This document shows, in pieces, positions 8,556-17,620 of a DNA stretch of 64,000 nt. Each line of letters opens with the position of its first letter. Position 1 is the stretch's first letter. The position numbers and the translations under genes are program-made. The DNA comes from Solimonas terrae. Lineage in GTDB: Bacteria; Pseudomonadota; Gammaproteobacteria; Nevskiales; Nevskiaceae. A model generated the notes under the pieces. It was given only the letters and a program-made list of their open reading frames with translations, had not been told where the DNA came from and did not search any database. The stretch spans positions 372,001-436,000 of the forward strand of contig NZ_JAAMOW010000003.1 of NCBI RefSeq assembly GCF_011067135.1, written 5' to 3'.

Positions 8556-9488
8556 ATGTCTGCGTTGATCTGCGGTTCGATGGCCTACGACACCATCATG
8601 GTCTACTCCGGCCAGTTCAAGGACGCGATCCTGCCGGACAAGGTCCATATCCTGAATGTGTCCTTCCTGGTGCCGCAGTTGCGCCGCGATTTCGGCGGCA
8701 CCGCCGGCAACATTGCCTACAACCTCAATCTGCTGGGCGAAAAGGCGCTGCCGATGGGCACGGTCGGCCATGATTTCGCTGCCTACGCACAGTGGTTCGA
8801 CAAGAACAAGATCGCGCGCGATTTCCTCAAGGTCGTGCCCGACATGTACACGGCACAGGCCTACATCACCACCGATCTCGACGACAACCAGATCACCGCG
8901 TTTCATCCCGGTGCGATGGCGCAGGCCGATAGCCAGAACATCGCCGGCAAGGGCGTGCGCATCGGCTCGATCTCGGCCGAGTCGCGCGAAGCCATGCTCC
9001 TGCATGCACAACAGTTCGCCGACGCCGGCATTCCGTTCATCTTCGATCCGGGGCAGGGTATTCCGCTGTTCGACGGCGACGAATTCCGCGCGTTCATCGA
9101 CAAGGCCAGCTATGTCGCCGTCAACGACTACGAGGCCGAAGTGCTGATGAAGCGCACTGGCTGGACGCTGGAGCAGATTGCGGGGAAGGTCGATGCGCTG
9201 ATCGTCACGCGCGGCGGCAAGGGTTCGGAAATTCACACCGGCGGCAAGCGCATCGAGATTCCCTGCGCAAAGGCCGATTCGCTGACCGATCCGACCGGCT
9301 GCGGCGACGCCTACCGCGGCGGTCTGCTCTACGGTCTGCTGCGCGGTCTGGACTGGGAAACGACCGGCCGCGTCGCCTCGCTGATGGGGGCGTATTGCAT
9401 CGAACGCTCCGGAACCCAGAATCACCGGTTCTCGATGGCCGATTTCAAGACGCGCTTCAAGAAAGAATTCCGCGGCGAACTGGCCTGA
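8556..9488 (+). CDS. PfkB-family sugar/adenosine kinase
   Basis: Cytoplasmic kinase of the ribokinase fold, 310 residues. The N-terminal substrate motif FGGTAGNIAYNL and the C-terminal catalytic and anion-hole motif DPTGCGDAYRGGLLYG, with the catalytic Asp, are both clear. Similar proteins are usually listed as adenosine kinase-like or carbohydrate kinases; the substrate cannot be fixed from sequence. Start at 8556 follows CGAGGAG. The next gene begins 8 bp after its stop. Confidence 0.88.
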   Translation: MSALICGSMAYDTIMVYSGQFKDAILPDKVHILNVSFLVPQLRRDFGGTAGNIAYNLNLLGEKALPMGTVGHDFAAYAQWFDKNKIARDFLKVVPDMYTAQAYITTDLDDNQITAFHPGAMAQADSQNIAGKGVRIGSISAESREAMLLHAQQFADAGIPFIFDPGQGIPLFDGDEFRAFIDKASYVAVNDYEAEVLMKRTGWTLEQIAGKVDALIVTRGGKGSEIHTGGKRIEIPCAKADSLTDPTGCGDAYRGGLLYGLLRGLDWETTGRVASLMGAYCIERSGTQNHRFSMADFKTRFKKEFRGELA

Positions 9489-9496
9489 AGCCGCCG

Positions 9497-10672
9497 GTGC
9501 TGACCCTCAAGCTCAAGCCGCGCGAAGAACGGCGGCTGCGCGCCGGTCATCTCTGGGTGTATTCGAACGAGATCGAGGTCGGGCCGGAATTCCGCCAGAT
9601 CGAGCCGGGTTCCCTGTGCCGCATCGTCGACAGCCGCGACAAGCCGTTGGGGCTGGGCTACGTCAATCCGCGCACGCTGCTGGCGGTGCGTCTGCTCGAC
9701 GCCGACAGCCAGCGCACGATCGACCGGAGCTGGTTCGTCCGGCGCCTGGCCGCGGCGCTGGCTTTGCGCGAACGCCTCTATGGCGAAGCCTGCTATCGGC
9801 TCGTGCATGGCGAGGGCGACGGACTGCCGGGGCTGATCATCGATCGCTACGGTGACGTGCTGGTCGTGCAGGTCACGACCGCGGGTATGGAGCGCCTGAA
9901 GACCGAATGGCTCGCCGCGCTCGGCGAACTGCTGCAGCCGCGCGGCATCCTGCTGCGCAACGACAATGCCGCCCGCGAACTCGAAGGCCTGTCGCAGGAA
10001 AATGAAGTGATCGGCGAGATCGCCGATCCGCTCGAGATTCGCGAAGAAGGCATCGGCTTCCGGCTGTCGCTGCTCGGTGGCCAGAAGACCGGCTTCTTTT
10101 TCGATCAGCGCGACAATCGTTCGCGCCTGGCCCGTTACGTGCGCGACCGCAGCGTGCTCGACGTCTTCAGCTACGTCGGCGCGTGGGGATTGCGCGCGCT
10201 GCGCGACGGCGCGTCGGCGGCGACCTGTCTGGATTCGTCGCAAGCGGCGCTCGATGTCGCGCAGGCCAGCGCAGGGCTCAACGGTCTGCCGCTGGACACG
10301 ATTCGCGACGACGCGCTGGCCGGCATGAAGGCACTGCGCGCCGAAGGACGGCAATTCGATGTCGTCATCGTCGATCCGCCGGCACTGATCAAGCGGCGCA
10401 AGGACCACGACGCCGGTCTCGAACATTACGCGGCGCTCAATCGCACGGCTCTGCACCTGCTGCGCGACGGCGGCATTCTGGTGTCGTGTTCGTGCTCGCA
10501 TCATCTGGAAGCCGACGAACTGCAGCGCATCCTGCTGCGCGAATCGCGACACCTCGGCCGCCGCCTGCAATTGCTGGAGCAGGGGGCGCAGGGTCCGGAC
10601 CATCCGGTCCATCCGGCGATTCCCGAGACCCGCTATCTGAAAGCCTTCTTCTGCGCGGTATCGGCCGGCTAG
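9497..10672 (+). CDS. Class I rRNA methyltransferase, RlmI/RlmK-like
   Basis: SAM-dependent methyltransferase of the RlmI group, which makes 5-methylcytosine in 23S rRNA. It is 391 residues if started at the GTG at 9497, giving the usual N-terminal PUA domain (LTLKLKPREERRLRAGHLWVYSNEI). The methyltransferase domain has motif I (VLDVFSYVGAWGLRAL), motif IV (DVVIVDPPALIK) and the catalytic cysteine region VSCSCSHHL. An ATG at 9395 is in frame, but would overlap the PfkB gene by 94 bp and add residues outside the family. Confidence 0.88.
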   Translation: MLTLKLKPREERRLRAGHLWVYSNEIEVGPEFRQIEPGSLCRIVDSRDKPLGLGYVNPRTLLAVRLLDADSQRTIDRSWFVRRLAAALALRERLYGEACYRLVHGEGDGLPGLIIDRYGDVLVVQVTTAGMERLKTEWLAALGELLQPRGILLRNDNAARELEGLSQENEVIGEIADPLEIREEGIGFRLSLLGGQKTGFFFDQRDNRSRLARYVRDRSVLDVFSYVGAWGLRALRDGASAATCLDSSQAALDVAQASAGLNGLPLDTIRDDALAGMKALRAEGRQFDVVIVDPPALIKRRKDHDAGLEHYAALNRTALHLLRDGGILVSCSCSHHLEADELQRILLRESRHLGRRLQLLEQGAQGPDHPVHPAIPETRYLKAFFCAVSAG

Positions 10673-10716
10673 GGCTGCCCGAGAACTGTCGCACCGCTGC
10701 CGCTACAATCGCCGCC

Positions 10717-11538
10717 ATGCTCACGCACCCCAATATCGATCCCGTCGCGCTCAAGCTCGGCCCGCTGTCCATTCACTGGTACGGGCTGATGTATCTGCTC
10801 GGCTTCTGGATCGCCTGGGGCATGGCGATCCGGCGCGCGCGGCTGCCGCATGTCGACTGGTCGCGCGACCGCATGGCGGACCTGCTGTTCTATGTCGTGA
10901 TGGGCGTGATCCTCGGCGGTCGCATCGGCTATGTGCTGTTCTACGCCTACGATCCGGCCGGACGGTGGCTGCCGGCGTCCGATCCTTTGATGATCATTCG
11001 CGTCTGGCGGGGCGGCATGTCGTTCCACGGCGGCCTGCTCGGCGTACTGATCGCGATGGGCGTGTTTGCGCGCGTGCAGAAGCTCAAGTATTTCGAAGTC
11101 GCCGACTTCACCGCGGTGCTGGTGCCGATCGGTTTGTTCACCGGGCGCATCGGCAATTTCATCAATGGCGAGCTGTGGGGCAAGCCCACCGATCTACCCT
11201 GGGGCATGGTGTTCCCGACCACGGCACCCGATCTGCTGCCGCGTCATCCGAGCATGCTCTATGAAGCCATACTCGAGGGGCTGGTGATGTTTGCAATCCT
11301 GTGGTTCGTCGGCCGACGGCCGACACCGCGCGGATTGATCAGCGCGCTGTTCCTGTTGCTGTACGGCAGCTTCCGCTTCCTGATCGAGTTCGTGCGCGTG
11401 CCGGATGCGCAGCTCGGTTATCTGCACTTCGGCTGGCTGACGCGCGGGCAGGAACTCTGTCTGCCGATGCTGCTGGGCGGGCTGGTCATCCTGGTCTGGT
11501 CGCTGCGCGATCGGCGCGCCGCAGGAGACGCGACATGA
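10717..11538 (+). CDS. lgt: Phosphatidylglycerol-prolipoprotein diacylglyceryl transferase
   Basis: Inner membrane enzyme that adds diacylglycerol to the lipobox cysteine of prolipoproteins. The 273-residue protein has seven membrane spans and the Lgt signature [13 protein letters not shown] near residue 145, plus [10 protein letters not shown] and FHGGLLG. A TACAAT box lies only seven bases before the ATG. The stop overlaps the thyA start by four bases (ATGA), so the two are translationally coupled, a pairing seen widely in gammaproteobacteria. Confidence 0.96.
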   Translation: MLTHPNIDPVALKLGPLSIHWYGLMYLLGFWIAWGMAIRRARLPHVDWSRDRMADLLFYVVMGVILGGRIGYVLFYAYDPAGRWLPASDPLMIIRVWRGGMSFHGGLLGVLIAMGVFARVQKLKYFEVADFTAVLVPIGLFTGRIGNFINGELWGKPTDLPWGMVFPTTAPDLLPRHPSMLYEAILEGLVMFAILWFVGRRPTPRGLISALFLLLYGSFRFLIEFVRVPDAQLGYLHFGWLTRGQELCLPMLLGGLVILVWSLRDRRAAGDAT

Positions 11539-12329
11539 AGGCCTATCAGGATCTGATCCGCCGCATCCTCGACGAAGGCGTCGAGCAGCAGGATCGCACC
11601 GGCGTTGGCACGCTGGCGACCTTCGGTCACCAGATGCGTTTCGATCTGGCCGACGGCTTTCCGGTGCTGACGACCAAGAAGCTGCACCTGCGCTCGATCA
11701 TCGTCGAACTGCTGTGGTTCCTGCGCGGCGAAACCAACATCGCCTGGCTCAAGGAACGCAAGGTATCGATCTGGGACGAATGGGCCGACGAAAACGGCGA
11801 TCTCGGTCCGGTCTACGGCAAGCAGTGGCGCGACTGGGTTGCGGCGGACGGTCGTCACATCGATCAGATCAAGCAGCTCGTTGACCTGATCCGCAAGGAC
11901 CCGGCGTCACGCCGCCAGATCGTCAGTGCCTGGAATCCCGGCGATCTGCCGCAGATGGCGCTGGCGCCCTGCCATTGCCTGTTCCAGACCTCGGTGCTGA
12001 ACGGCCGGCTCAATCTGCAGCTCTATCAGCGGTCCTGCGACGTGTTTCTCGGCGTGCCGTTCAACATCGCCAGCTACGCCCTGCTGCTGATGATGCTCGC
12101 CCAGCAGTGCGATCTCGAGCCGGGCGTATTCGTCTGGACCGGCGGCGACGTCCATATCTACAAGAATCATCTCGATCAGGTGCGCGAGCAGATCACGCGC
12201 ACGCCGTATCCGCTGCCGAAGATGCAGATCAAGCGGCGTCCGGCGGCGATCGACCAGTACGAATACGAAGACTTCGAGCTGGTCGGCTACGAGGCGCATC
12301 CGCATATCAAGGGCGCAGTCGCGGTCTGA
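11535..12329 (+). CDS. thyA: Thymidylate synthase
   Basis: Converts dUMP to dTMP using 5,10-methylene-tetrahydrofolate, the product of the glycine cleavage system. It is 264 residues, matching the E. coli enzyme. The active-site Cys146 lies in [11 protein letters not shown], with [19 protein letters not shown] and HIYKNH for nucleotide and folate binding. ATGA overlap with lgt. It is the last gene before the regulator and alginate block; its usual metabolic partner folA lies beyond that block at 34878. Confidence 0.97.
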   Translation: MKAYQDLIRRILDEGVEQQDRTGVGTLATFGHQMRFDLADGFPVLTTKKLHLRSIIVELLWFLRGETNIAWLKERKVSIWDEWADENGDLGPVYGKQWRDWVAADGRHIDQIKQLVDLIRKDPASRRQIVSAWNPGDLPQMALAPCHCLFQTSVLNGRLNLQLYQRSCDVFLGVPFNIASYALLLMMLAQQCDLEPGVFVWTGGDVHIYKNHLDQVREQITRTPYPLPKMQIKRRPAAIDQYEYEDFELVGYEAHPHIKGAVAV

Positions 12330-12372
12330 GCGGCCCGCCGCGGGCGTCGCACTCGCGACCGCAGTCGCAACG

Positions 12373-13713
12373 CTATTCGTCGTCTTGCGGCTTGAACTGC
12401 GAGGGCTCGAGACGATAGCGGTTCAGCAGCTTGTAGAAGTCCGTGCGATTGCGCCGCGCCAGCCGCGCCGCACGCGCGATGTTGCCACCGGACAGCTCAA
12501 GCAGCTGACGCAGGTAATTGCGCGCGAACTCGTCGCGCGCCTCGTCGAAGGCCGGCATGCTTTCCGTGGTGTCGCCCAGGCATTTGCGCACCAGCGCGGC
12601 ACTGATCGTCCGTCCCGGTGCTAGCGCCACGGTCTGTTCGACGACGTTGAACAGCTGGCGGACATTGCCCGGCCACGGCGCGGTCGCCAGCACGTCGAGT
12701 GCTTCCGGCGAATAGCGACAGCGCGGCCGGCCCTCGGCAAACAGTTGTTCGAGTCGATGCGTGACGAGCAGGCCGATGTCCTCGCGACGTCGTTCCAGCG
12801 CGGGCAGTTGCAGACGCACGACATTGAGTCGATAGAACAGGTCCTCGCGGAAACGGCCATCGGCGACCCTGGCTTCGAGATCGCAATGTGTCGCCGACAG
12901 CACCCGGACGTTGACCGGTATCGTGCGGGTGTCGCCGACCGGTCGGACTTCTCGTTCCTGCAGGACGCGCAGCAGCTTCACCTGCAGACCGGCCGGCATG
13001 TCACCGATCTCGTCGAGAAACACCGTGCCGCCGTGTGCCGCACGGAACAGGCCGGGATGATCGGCGTGCGCGCCGGTGAAGCTGCCTTTGCGATGACCGA
13101 ACAGTTCGGACTCCAGCAGATCCGCCGGCACCGCCGTGCAATTGATCGCGACGAACGGCGCTTCCCGGCGCGGGCTGCCATCGTGCAGCGCGCGCGCCAG
13201 CACTTCCTTGCCGGTGCCGCTGGCGCCGGTGATCAGCACGGCAGAGTCGGTGCGCGCAACGCGTTGCGCATCCTCGATGACCGCCTGCATCAGCGCGCTG
13301 CGCGTGACGATGCCGCGGGCCCAGCTCGACGCCGGTTCGCTGCCCGGTTCGAGGTGACGTTCGATGCAGCCGACCAGGCGTTCGCGGTCGACCGGCTTGG
13401 TCAGGAAATCGACCGCGCCGGCATGTGTCGCACGCACCGCGTCCGGAATGTCGCCGTGCGCCGACAGGATCGCGACCGGCAGGCTCGGGTGGCGGCTCTG
13501 GATCCGCGACAGCAGCTCGATGCCATCCAGATCGGGCATGCGCAGATCGGCCAGCACCATCTGCGGCCGTACATTGTCGAGCCGCTGCAAAGCTTCGTCG
13601 CCGCTGGCCGTGGCAATCACGCCATAGCCCTCGGCTTCCAGGCGCAGCGTCAGCACGCGCAGCAGCTTGGGGTCGTCGTCAACGAGCAGGATTTGATTTC
13701 GCGGCATTCCCAT
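12373..13713 (-). CDS. glrR: Sigma-54-dependent response regulator, GlrR-like
   Basis: NtrC-type activator, 446 residues. Receiver domain at 3-120 ([11 protein letters not shown]; phosphoacceptor Asp in [11 protein letters not shown]; Lys in FLTKPVD), AAA+ domain at about 140-365 (Walker A GASGTGKE, Walker [12 protein letters not shown]) and a sigma-54 contact loop GSFTGA, close to the classical GAFTGA. The C-terminal Fis-type helix-turn-helix is [21 protein letters not shown]. Starts at 13713 and 13707 are both possible. It is the last gene of a kinase-lipoprotein-regulator operon ordered as in E. coli glrK-qseG-glrR. The AlgB family is an alternative, but the lipoprotein gene between kinase and regulator favours GlrR. 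Confidence 0.9.
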   Translation of the reverse strand: MGMPRNQILLVDDDPKLLRVLTLRLEAEGYGVIATASGDEALQRLDNVRPQMVLADLRMPDLDGIELLSRIQSRHPSLPVAILSAHGDIPDAVRATHAGAVDFLTKPVDRERLVGCIERHLEPGSEPASSWARGIVTRSALMQAVIEDAQRVARTDSAVLITGASGTGKEVLARALHDGSPRREAPFVAINCTAVPADLLESELFGHRKGSFTGAHADHPGLFRAAHGGTVFLDEIGDMPAGLQVKLLRVLQEREVRPVGDTRTIPVNVRVLSATHCDLEARVADGRFREDLFYRLNVVRLQLPALERRREDIGLLVTHRLEQLFAEGRPRCRYSPEALDVLATAPWPGNVRQLFNVVEQTVALAPGRTISAALVRKCLGDTTESMPAFDEARDEFARNYLRQLLELSGGNIARAARLARRNRTDFYKLLNRYRLEPSQFKPQDDE

Positions 13714-14164
13714 TCGTGTCCAGGCTTCTTTCGATGTCGACAATCTTGTCGAGTCTCTGTTGCAGATCGCGGACTTCATTGCGGCAATCGTCGTCGGCAC
13801 TGCCATTGCCGATTTCGGTCAGGCGCACGCGTGCCAGCGCCGCGTCCTCGCTGTTCTTGCTGTAGGAGATGGCGTTGAGGCGCCGGCGCGCTGTATCCGG
13901 GTCGTAGCCGCTGTGTCCGGGCAGGCTCTGCAGCAGGGCGGTTTTCAGCGCCGCGTCACCGGAGTCCTGTTCGTGCTGGACGCTGCGCCACAGGGCCTCG
14001 CGCTTGACCGGCTGGCTGCTGGCAACTGCGAACATTTCGAGCGGCGTCTGCACGTCGTCAGACGGCCAGCGAAAGTTCGGCATCGTGCTGCACGCCGACA
14101 GCATCGACATGCTGAGGAAGAGGGCAGGGCCAGCGCAGCACAAAGCGCGCACCGGGCCGCGCAT
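13679..14164 (-). CDS. qseG: QseG-like outer membrane lipoprotein
   Basis: A 161-residue lipoprotein with signal peptide and lipobox LSAC (SMSMLSACSTMP), then a mostly helical domain ending in DLQQRLDKIVDIERSL. It sits between the kinase and regulator genes, as QseG (YfhG) does, where it interacts with the kinase. The Met at 14164 is needed for a full signal peptide, which makes the gene overlap the kinase 3' end by 107 bp; its own end overlaps the regulator start by 35 bp. Assignment rests mainly on gene order and lipoprotein character. Confidence 0.75.
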   Translation of the reverse strand: MRGPVRALCCAGPALFLSMSMLSACSTMPNFRWPSDDVQTPLEMFAVASSQPVKREALWRSVQHEQDSGDAALKTALLQSLPGHSGYDPDTARRRLNAISYSKNSEDAALARVRLTEIGNGSADDDCRNEVRDLQQRLDKIVDIERSLDTNGNAAKSNPAR

Positions 14165-15542
14165 CGCAGACCTCGACGTGGCCGCCATGCGCCTGCGCCA
14201 CCTCGCGGACGATCGACAGGCCGACGCCGGTGCCGCGGATGCCGCGCTCCTCGGCTTCCGTGCCGCGTATGAAAGGCTCGAATATCCGTTTCTTCTCTTC
14301 ATCCATGACTCCACGGCCGTAATCACGCACCGAGATCTCGCAATGGTTGTCGGGTGTGGCCGTTTCGATCTCGATCACCGAACCCGGCGGGGCATGCTTG
14401 ATGGCGTTGGTCAGCAGATTGTCGAGTGCGAGGCGCAGCTGCGAGCGCTGGCCGAACACGCCGGCCGGCGACAGGTGGAACTGGGTACGCAGCTCGCGCT
14501 TGGCCATCGGCAGCATGTGCAGGGCCAGCAGTTCCTCGAGCATCGGTCTTGCATCGAACCACCGGCGCTGTGCGTGGCGGCGCTCGGAACGCCATTCCGC
14601 GTACGCCAGCAGATTCGAAATCAGCGATTCGAGCTCGACGGTCGACTCGGCGAGAATGCCGGCGACCTCGTGCTGGCGCGGGCTCAGGGGACCGAGCGAA
14701 CCTTCGTGCAGCAGATCGGCGCCTTCGCGCAGACTGGCAAGCGGGGTCTTCAGTTCGTGCGAAACCTGCCGCAGAAACTGATCCTTGTCTGCTTCCAGCT
14801 GGGCCAGCCGTCGTCGCAGCCAGTCGAGCTGGTCGCCGAGGCGGCGCATCTCGCGTGGAAACGAAATGCTGACCGGGTGCGAGTAACGGCCGTGCCCGAG
14901 CGCGGCGATGGTCCGGTACAGATCGCGCAGCGGACGGGTGACGGCCACCGAGCACAGATAGGCCAACAGCGCCGCCAGCGGGATCAGGGTGAGCGCCGAC
15001 AACAGCATGTCGCGGCGCGCATTTCGGCTCGCTCGGCGGACATGCGCGAGGCGTTCGTCGATGCGTTGTCGCGCGGTATCGCGAATCGTGTCGACCTGCG
15101 GCTCGACGGCCTGGATCCGCGACACGGCCTCTTGCATCGATTCGGCCTCGGCCGTGCCGAGCTGCCAGTCGAGGCGCGCCTCGGCAAGTTCGTGGCGAAT
15201 CGCCGAGGCGCGCCGGGCACTGTCCGGATCGAGCTGATGCGCCTCGATTTCGCGAATCAGGTGGTGCAGGTCATTCCAGCGACGATCCGACAGCGACAGC
15301 AGCGCCGGATCCTGCAGCGCGAGGTACTGGCGGATCGTGCGTTCGAGATTCTGCAGCTGGTCGCGCATCTGGTCGCCGAGTTGCGAGACCGCAACGCCCT
15401 GATCGATCAATCGCTCGGTCTGTTGCGTGACACGCTCGAGCGCGAGCTCCGCCAGCAGCAGGGCGATCAGCAGCGGCAGTGCCGCCAGCACGCAACCTGC
15501 GGCGACGAGGCCGGTCATGGTGTTGGGAATTCGAATGGCCAT
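14058..15542 (-). CDS. glrK: Sensor histidine kinase, GlrK/QseE-like
   Basis: Inner membrane kinase of 494 residues. Membrane span at about 8-30 (GLVAAGCVLAALPLLIALLL), helical periplasmic domain to about 175, second span (LLSALTLIPLAALLAYL), HAMP, then HisKA with the phosphorylated His in QVSHELKTPLASL and HATPase (DNLLTNAIKHAPPG; DYGRGVM; GTGVGLSIVREV). It should phosphorylate the GlrR-like regulator two genes downstream. The last 20 or so residues past the ATPase domain come from sequence shared with the lipoprotein gene. It is divergent from algA across a 570-bp control region. Confidence 0.92.
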   Translation of the reverse strand: MAIRIPNTMTGLVAAGCVLAALPLLIALLLAELALERVTQQTERLIDQGVAVSQLGDQMRDQLQNLERTIRQYLALQDPALLSLSDRRWNDLHHLIREIEAHQLDPDSARRASAIRHELAEARLDWQLGTAEAESMQEAVSRIQAVEPQVDTIRDTARQRIDERLAHVRRASRNARRDMLLSALTLIPLAALLAYLCSVAVTRPLRDLYRTIAALGHGRYSHPVSISFPREMRRLGDQLDWLRRRLAQLEADKDQFLRQVSHELKTPLASLREGADLLHEGSLGPLSPRQHEVAGILAESTVELESLISNLLAYAEWRSERRHAQRRWFDARPMLEELLALHMLPMAKRELRTQFHLSPAGVFGQRSQLRLALDNLLTNAIKHAPPGSVIEIETATPDNHCEISVRDYGRGVMDEEKKRIFEPFIRGTEAEERGIRGTGVGLSIVREVAQAHGGHVEVCDARPGARFVLRWPCPLPQHVDAVGVQHDAELSLAV

Positions 15543-15657
15543 TACCGCGATTGCGATCCCTTCGCGATGGGTTGGCGAAATCTGACCGACCCAATGTGCG
15601 CATCGCCGCTGAACTTGCCGTGAACCGGACGCGGGGCGCCGTTCAGCGACGGCGAGC

Positions 15658-15675
15658 TGTCGCCGGCTGGCGACG
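15658..15675 (+). promoter_or_regulatory. GlrR-type site 1: TGTC-N10-GACG
   Basis: TGTCGCCGGCTGGCGACG, a near-perfect palindrome. It differs at one base from the TGTC-N10-GACA consensus known for GlrR at glmY and glmZ. It is the farthest of three sites upstream of the -24/-12 promoter and the closest to the kinase operon start. Confidence 0.6.
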
Positions 15676-15823
15676 CCCCTGCCGCCGTTGCGAGCCTCGA
15701 GTCACGCCCGATCGGTCGCCGGATGGTGCCGATGCCTTGCGCACAACGTGAATCGCGAGCGACGTTCGCGCATCGCCGGGCGAGTGGATCGATGCCGGGC
15801 GCGCGGCACCCTGGGTCCGCCGC

Positions 15824-15841
15824 TGTCTGCATCCGGCGACA
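15824..15841 (+). promoter_or_regulatory. GlrR-type site 2: TGTC-N10-GACA
   Basis: TGTCTGCATCCGGCGACA is an exact match to the GlrR consensus. It lies about 170 bp upstream of the -24 element at 15997, a normal enhancer distance for an NtrC-type activator. Confidence 0.65.
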
Positions 15842-15891
15842 GCATCGCGCGTCTGCGCAGGCGGAACTTTTTCGCGAATCCGGCGTGTTGC

Positions 15892-15909
15892 TGTCGCCGT
15901 TTGGCGACG
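15892..15909 (+). promoter_or_regulatory. GlrR-type site 3: TGTC-N10-GACG
   Basis: TGTCGCCGTTTGGCGACG matches site 1 at all but two central bases and fits the consensus with one difference. It lies about 100 bp upstream of the -24 element. Sites 2 and 3 are 68 bp apart, between six and seven helical turns. Confidence 0.65.
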
Positions 15910-15995
15910 CTTTTTGCGGCGCGACCGGGACGATTCACGTCGCTGGCCGCTGCCCGAATCGATAAGTCGCTGTTCGTGCAGCGATTGCGCGTCCG

Positions 15996-16011
15996 TGGCA
16001 TGGGCGTTGCC
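15996..16011 (+). promoter_or_regulatory. Sigma-54 (-24/-12) promoter of the alginate operon
   Basis: TGGCATGGGCGTTGCC has GG at 15997-15998 and GC at 16009-16010 with exactly ten bases between, and TGGCA-N6-TTGC matches the sigma-54 consensus at all core positions. Transcription would start near 16022, about 90 bp before algA. The three GlrR-type sites lie upstream at enhancer distances, and the gene for an NtrC-type activator is divergent from this region. Confidence 0.75.
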
Positions 16012-16113
16012 CCCTTCCCGGCAAGCGCTTGCGATTCGCCATGAACGCGAGCGACAGGGGCCGGAGCTTCCGGCACGAGGCCATGCGATGCGCTGATGAC
16101 AGACAGGTGAAGG

Positions 16114-17610
16114 ATGAAAACTCCGCCGCGACTTTTTCCGATGACCCAGGCGCGCCTGATGGTGCCCGTGCTGATGGCCGGTGGCAGCGGCACGCGGCTG
16201 TGGCCCTTGTCGCGCGAGCAGCATCCGAAACAATTCCTCTCCCTGCTGGGCCAGCAGAGCCTGTTCCAGCAGACGGTGCTGCGCACGACGACCATCGACG
16301 AGGCCACGGCACCGGTCGTGATCGGATCGGGCACGCATCGTTTCGTGATCGCCGAACAGTTGCGCCAGGCCGGCATTCGCGACGCGGCGATCCTGCTTGA
16401 ACCCGAAGGCCGCAACACCGCGCCGGCCGCCGCGGTTGCCGCCCATTTCGTCGCCGAAGAATTCGGACCCGACGCGATCGTCTTCCTGATGGCGGCCGAT
16501 CATGCGATCGGCGATCAGGCCGCGTTCGAAGCGGCCGTGCAGTCGGCGATCGATGCCGCAAGCCAGGGCTACATCGTCACCTTCGGCATCCGGCCGACGC
16601 GGCCGGAGACCGGTTTCGGTTATCTGAAGGTCAAGCCGAATTCACGGCTGGGCGCGAGTCGGGCGCAGGAAGTCGAGCGTTTCGTCGAAAAGCCGACCAT
16701 CGATCGCGCACGGCAGTTCATCGAGCAGGGCGATCACTACTGGAACGGCGGCATGTTCCTGTTCCGCTCCGGCCGCTTTCTTGCCGAACTGCGGCGTCTC
16801 GAACCGGAGACCTACATCCGCTCGCTCGAAGCCTTGCAGAAGGCCAGGCGCGAAGGCGACACGATCGCGCTCGACGGCCGCGCCTGGAAGGAATGTCGAA
16901 ACGAGTCGATCGACTACGCGGTGATGGAGAAAACCGAGCAGCTCGCGCTGGTGCCGCTCGATGCCGGCTGGGACGACGTCGGTTCATGGAATTTCCTCGA
17001 ACGGCTGCCGGCCAGCGATGCCGAAGACAACCGCACGCGCGGCGACGTCGTGCTCGAAGACGCGCACAACAACCTCGTGCATTCGAGCGGACGACTGGTG
17101 GCGATGGTCGGCGTCGACGATCACGTCGTCGTCGAGACCGATGACGCGGTGCTGGTCGCGCACAAGGATCGCGTACAGGACGTCCGCAAGATCGTGCAGA
17201 ACCTCAAGCGAAAGAAGCGAACCGAAGCCAATGCGCATCGCCGCGTCTATCGGCCCTGGGGCTTCTACGAGACGGTCGCCCTCGGCGAGCGCTTCCAGGT
17301 CAAGCGCATCCTGGTGAAGCCGGGCGAGAAGCTCAGCCTGCAGATGCATTTCCATCGCGCCGAACACTGGGTCGTCGTGCGCGGCACCGCCAAGGTGACC
17401 TGCAACGACAAGACCTTCTACATCTCCGAAGACCAGTCGACCTACATTCCGCTCGGCAACACGCATCGTCTGGAGAACCCGGGCAGGGTGCCGCTGGAGC
17501 TGATCGAGGTGCAGAGCGGTTGCTACCTCGGCGAAGACGACATCGTGCGCATGAGCGATTCCTACGGGCGCAGCGAAACACGCGACGCGCCCACCAAGGC
17601 CGTGGCCTGA
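16114..17610 (+). CDS. algA: Mannose-6-P isomerase / mannose-1-P guanylyltransferase
   Basis: Bifunctional type II enzyme: converts fructose-6-P to mannose-6-P, and mannose-1-P plus GTP to GDP-mannose. It has 498 residues. The guanylyltransferase domain opens with [21 protein letters not shown] and has FVEKP; the C-terminal cupin isomerase domain has the zinc-site motif [17 protein letters not shown]. Starts at 16114 (after AGGTGA) and 16141 are possible. The same family serves alginate (AlgA), xanthan (XanB) and other polymers; the algD-algL genes that follow fix its role here. It is first in the operon, whereas in Pseudomonas it is last. Confidence 0.94.
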   Translation: MKTPPRLFPMTQARLMVPVLMAGGSGTRLWPLSREQHPKQFLSLLGQQSLFQQTVLRTTTIDEATAPVVIGSGTHRFVIAEQLRQAGIRDAAILLEPEGRNTAPAAAVAAHFVAEEFGPDAIVFLMAADHAIGDQAAFEAAVQSAIDAASQGYIVTFGIRPTRPETGFGYLKVKPNSRLGASRAQEVERFVEKPTIDRARQFIEQGDHYWNGGMFLFRSGRFLAELRRLEPETYIRSLEALQKARREGDTIALDGRAWKECRNESIDYAVMEKTEQLALVPLDAGWDDVGSWNFLERLPASDAEDNRTRGDVVLEDAHNNLVHSSGRLVAMVGVDDHVVVETDDAVLVAHKDRVQDVRKIVQNLKRKKRTEANAHRRVYRPWGFYETVALGERFQVKRILVKPGEKLSLQMHFHRAEHWVVVRGTAKVTCNDKTFYISEDQSTYIPLGNTHRLENPGRVPLELIEVQSGCYLGEDDIVRMSDSYGRSETRDAPTKAVA

Positions 17611-17620
17611 GCGTGCAACG

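Larger units (their letters stand above)
15543..16113. other. 570-bp control region between kinase operon and alginate operon
   Basis: No gene is supported here; open frames on both strands are arginine-rich shadows. The region holds the three TGTC-N10-GAC(A/G) sites and the -24/-12 promoter listed separately. The promoter for the minus-strand kinase operon must also lie here, but I could not identify it. Confidence 0.7.

Noticed and set aside
12330-12372. GC-rich inverted sequences between thyA and the response regulator gene as a terminator
   Set aside because: The pairing is imperfect and there is no T-run on either strand.
12373-15542. Calling the two-component system AlgB/KinB because alginate genes are adjacent
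   Set aside because: The lipoprotein gene between kinase and regulator and the TGTC-N10-GAC(A/G) sites fit the GlrK-QseG-GlrR arrangement better.
15643-16503. Minus-strand frames in the control region before algA
   Set aside because: Arg-rich, no ribosome binding site, and they extend into the algA coding region; the sequence is better explained as regulatory DNA.
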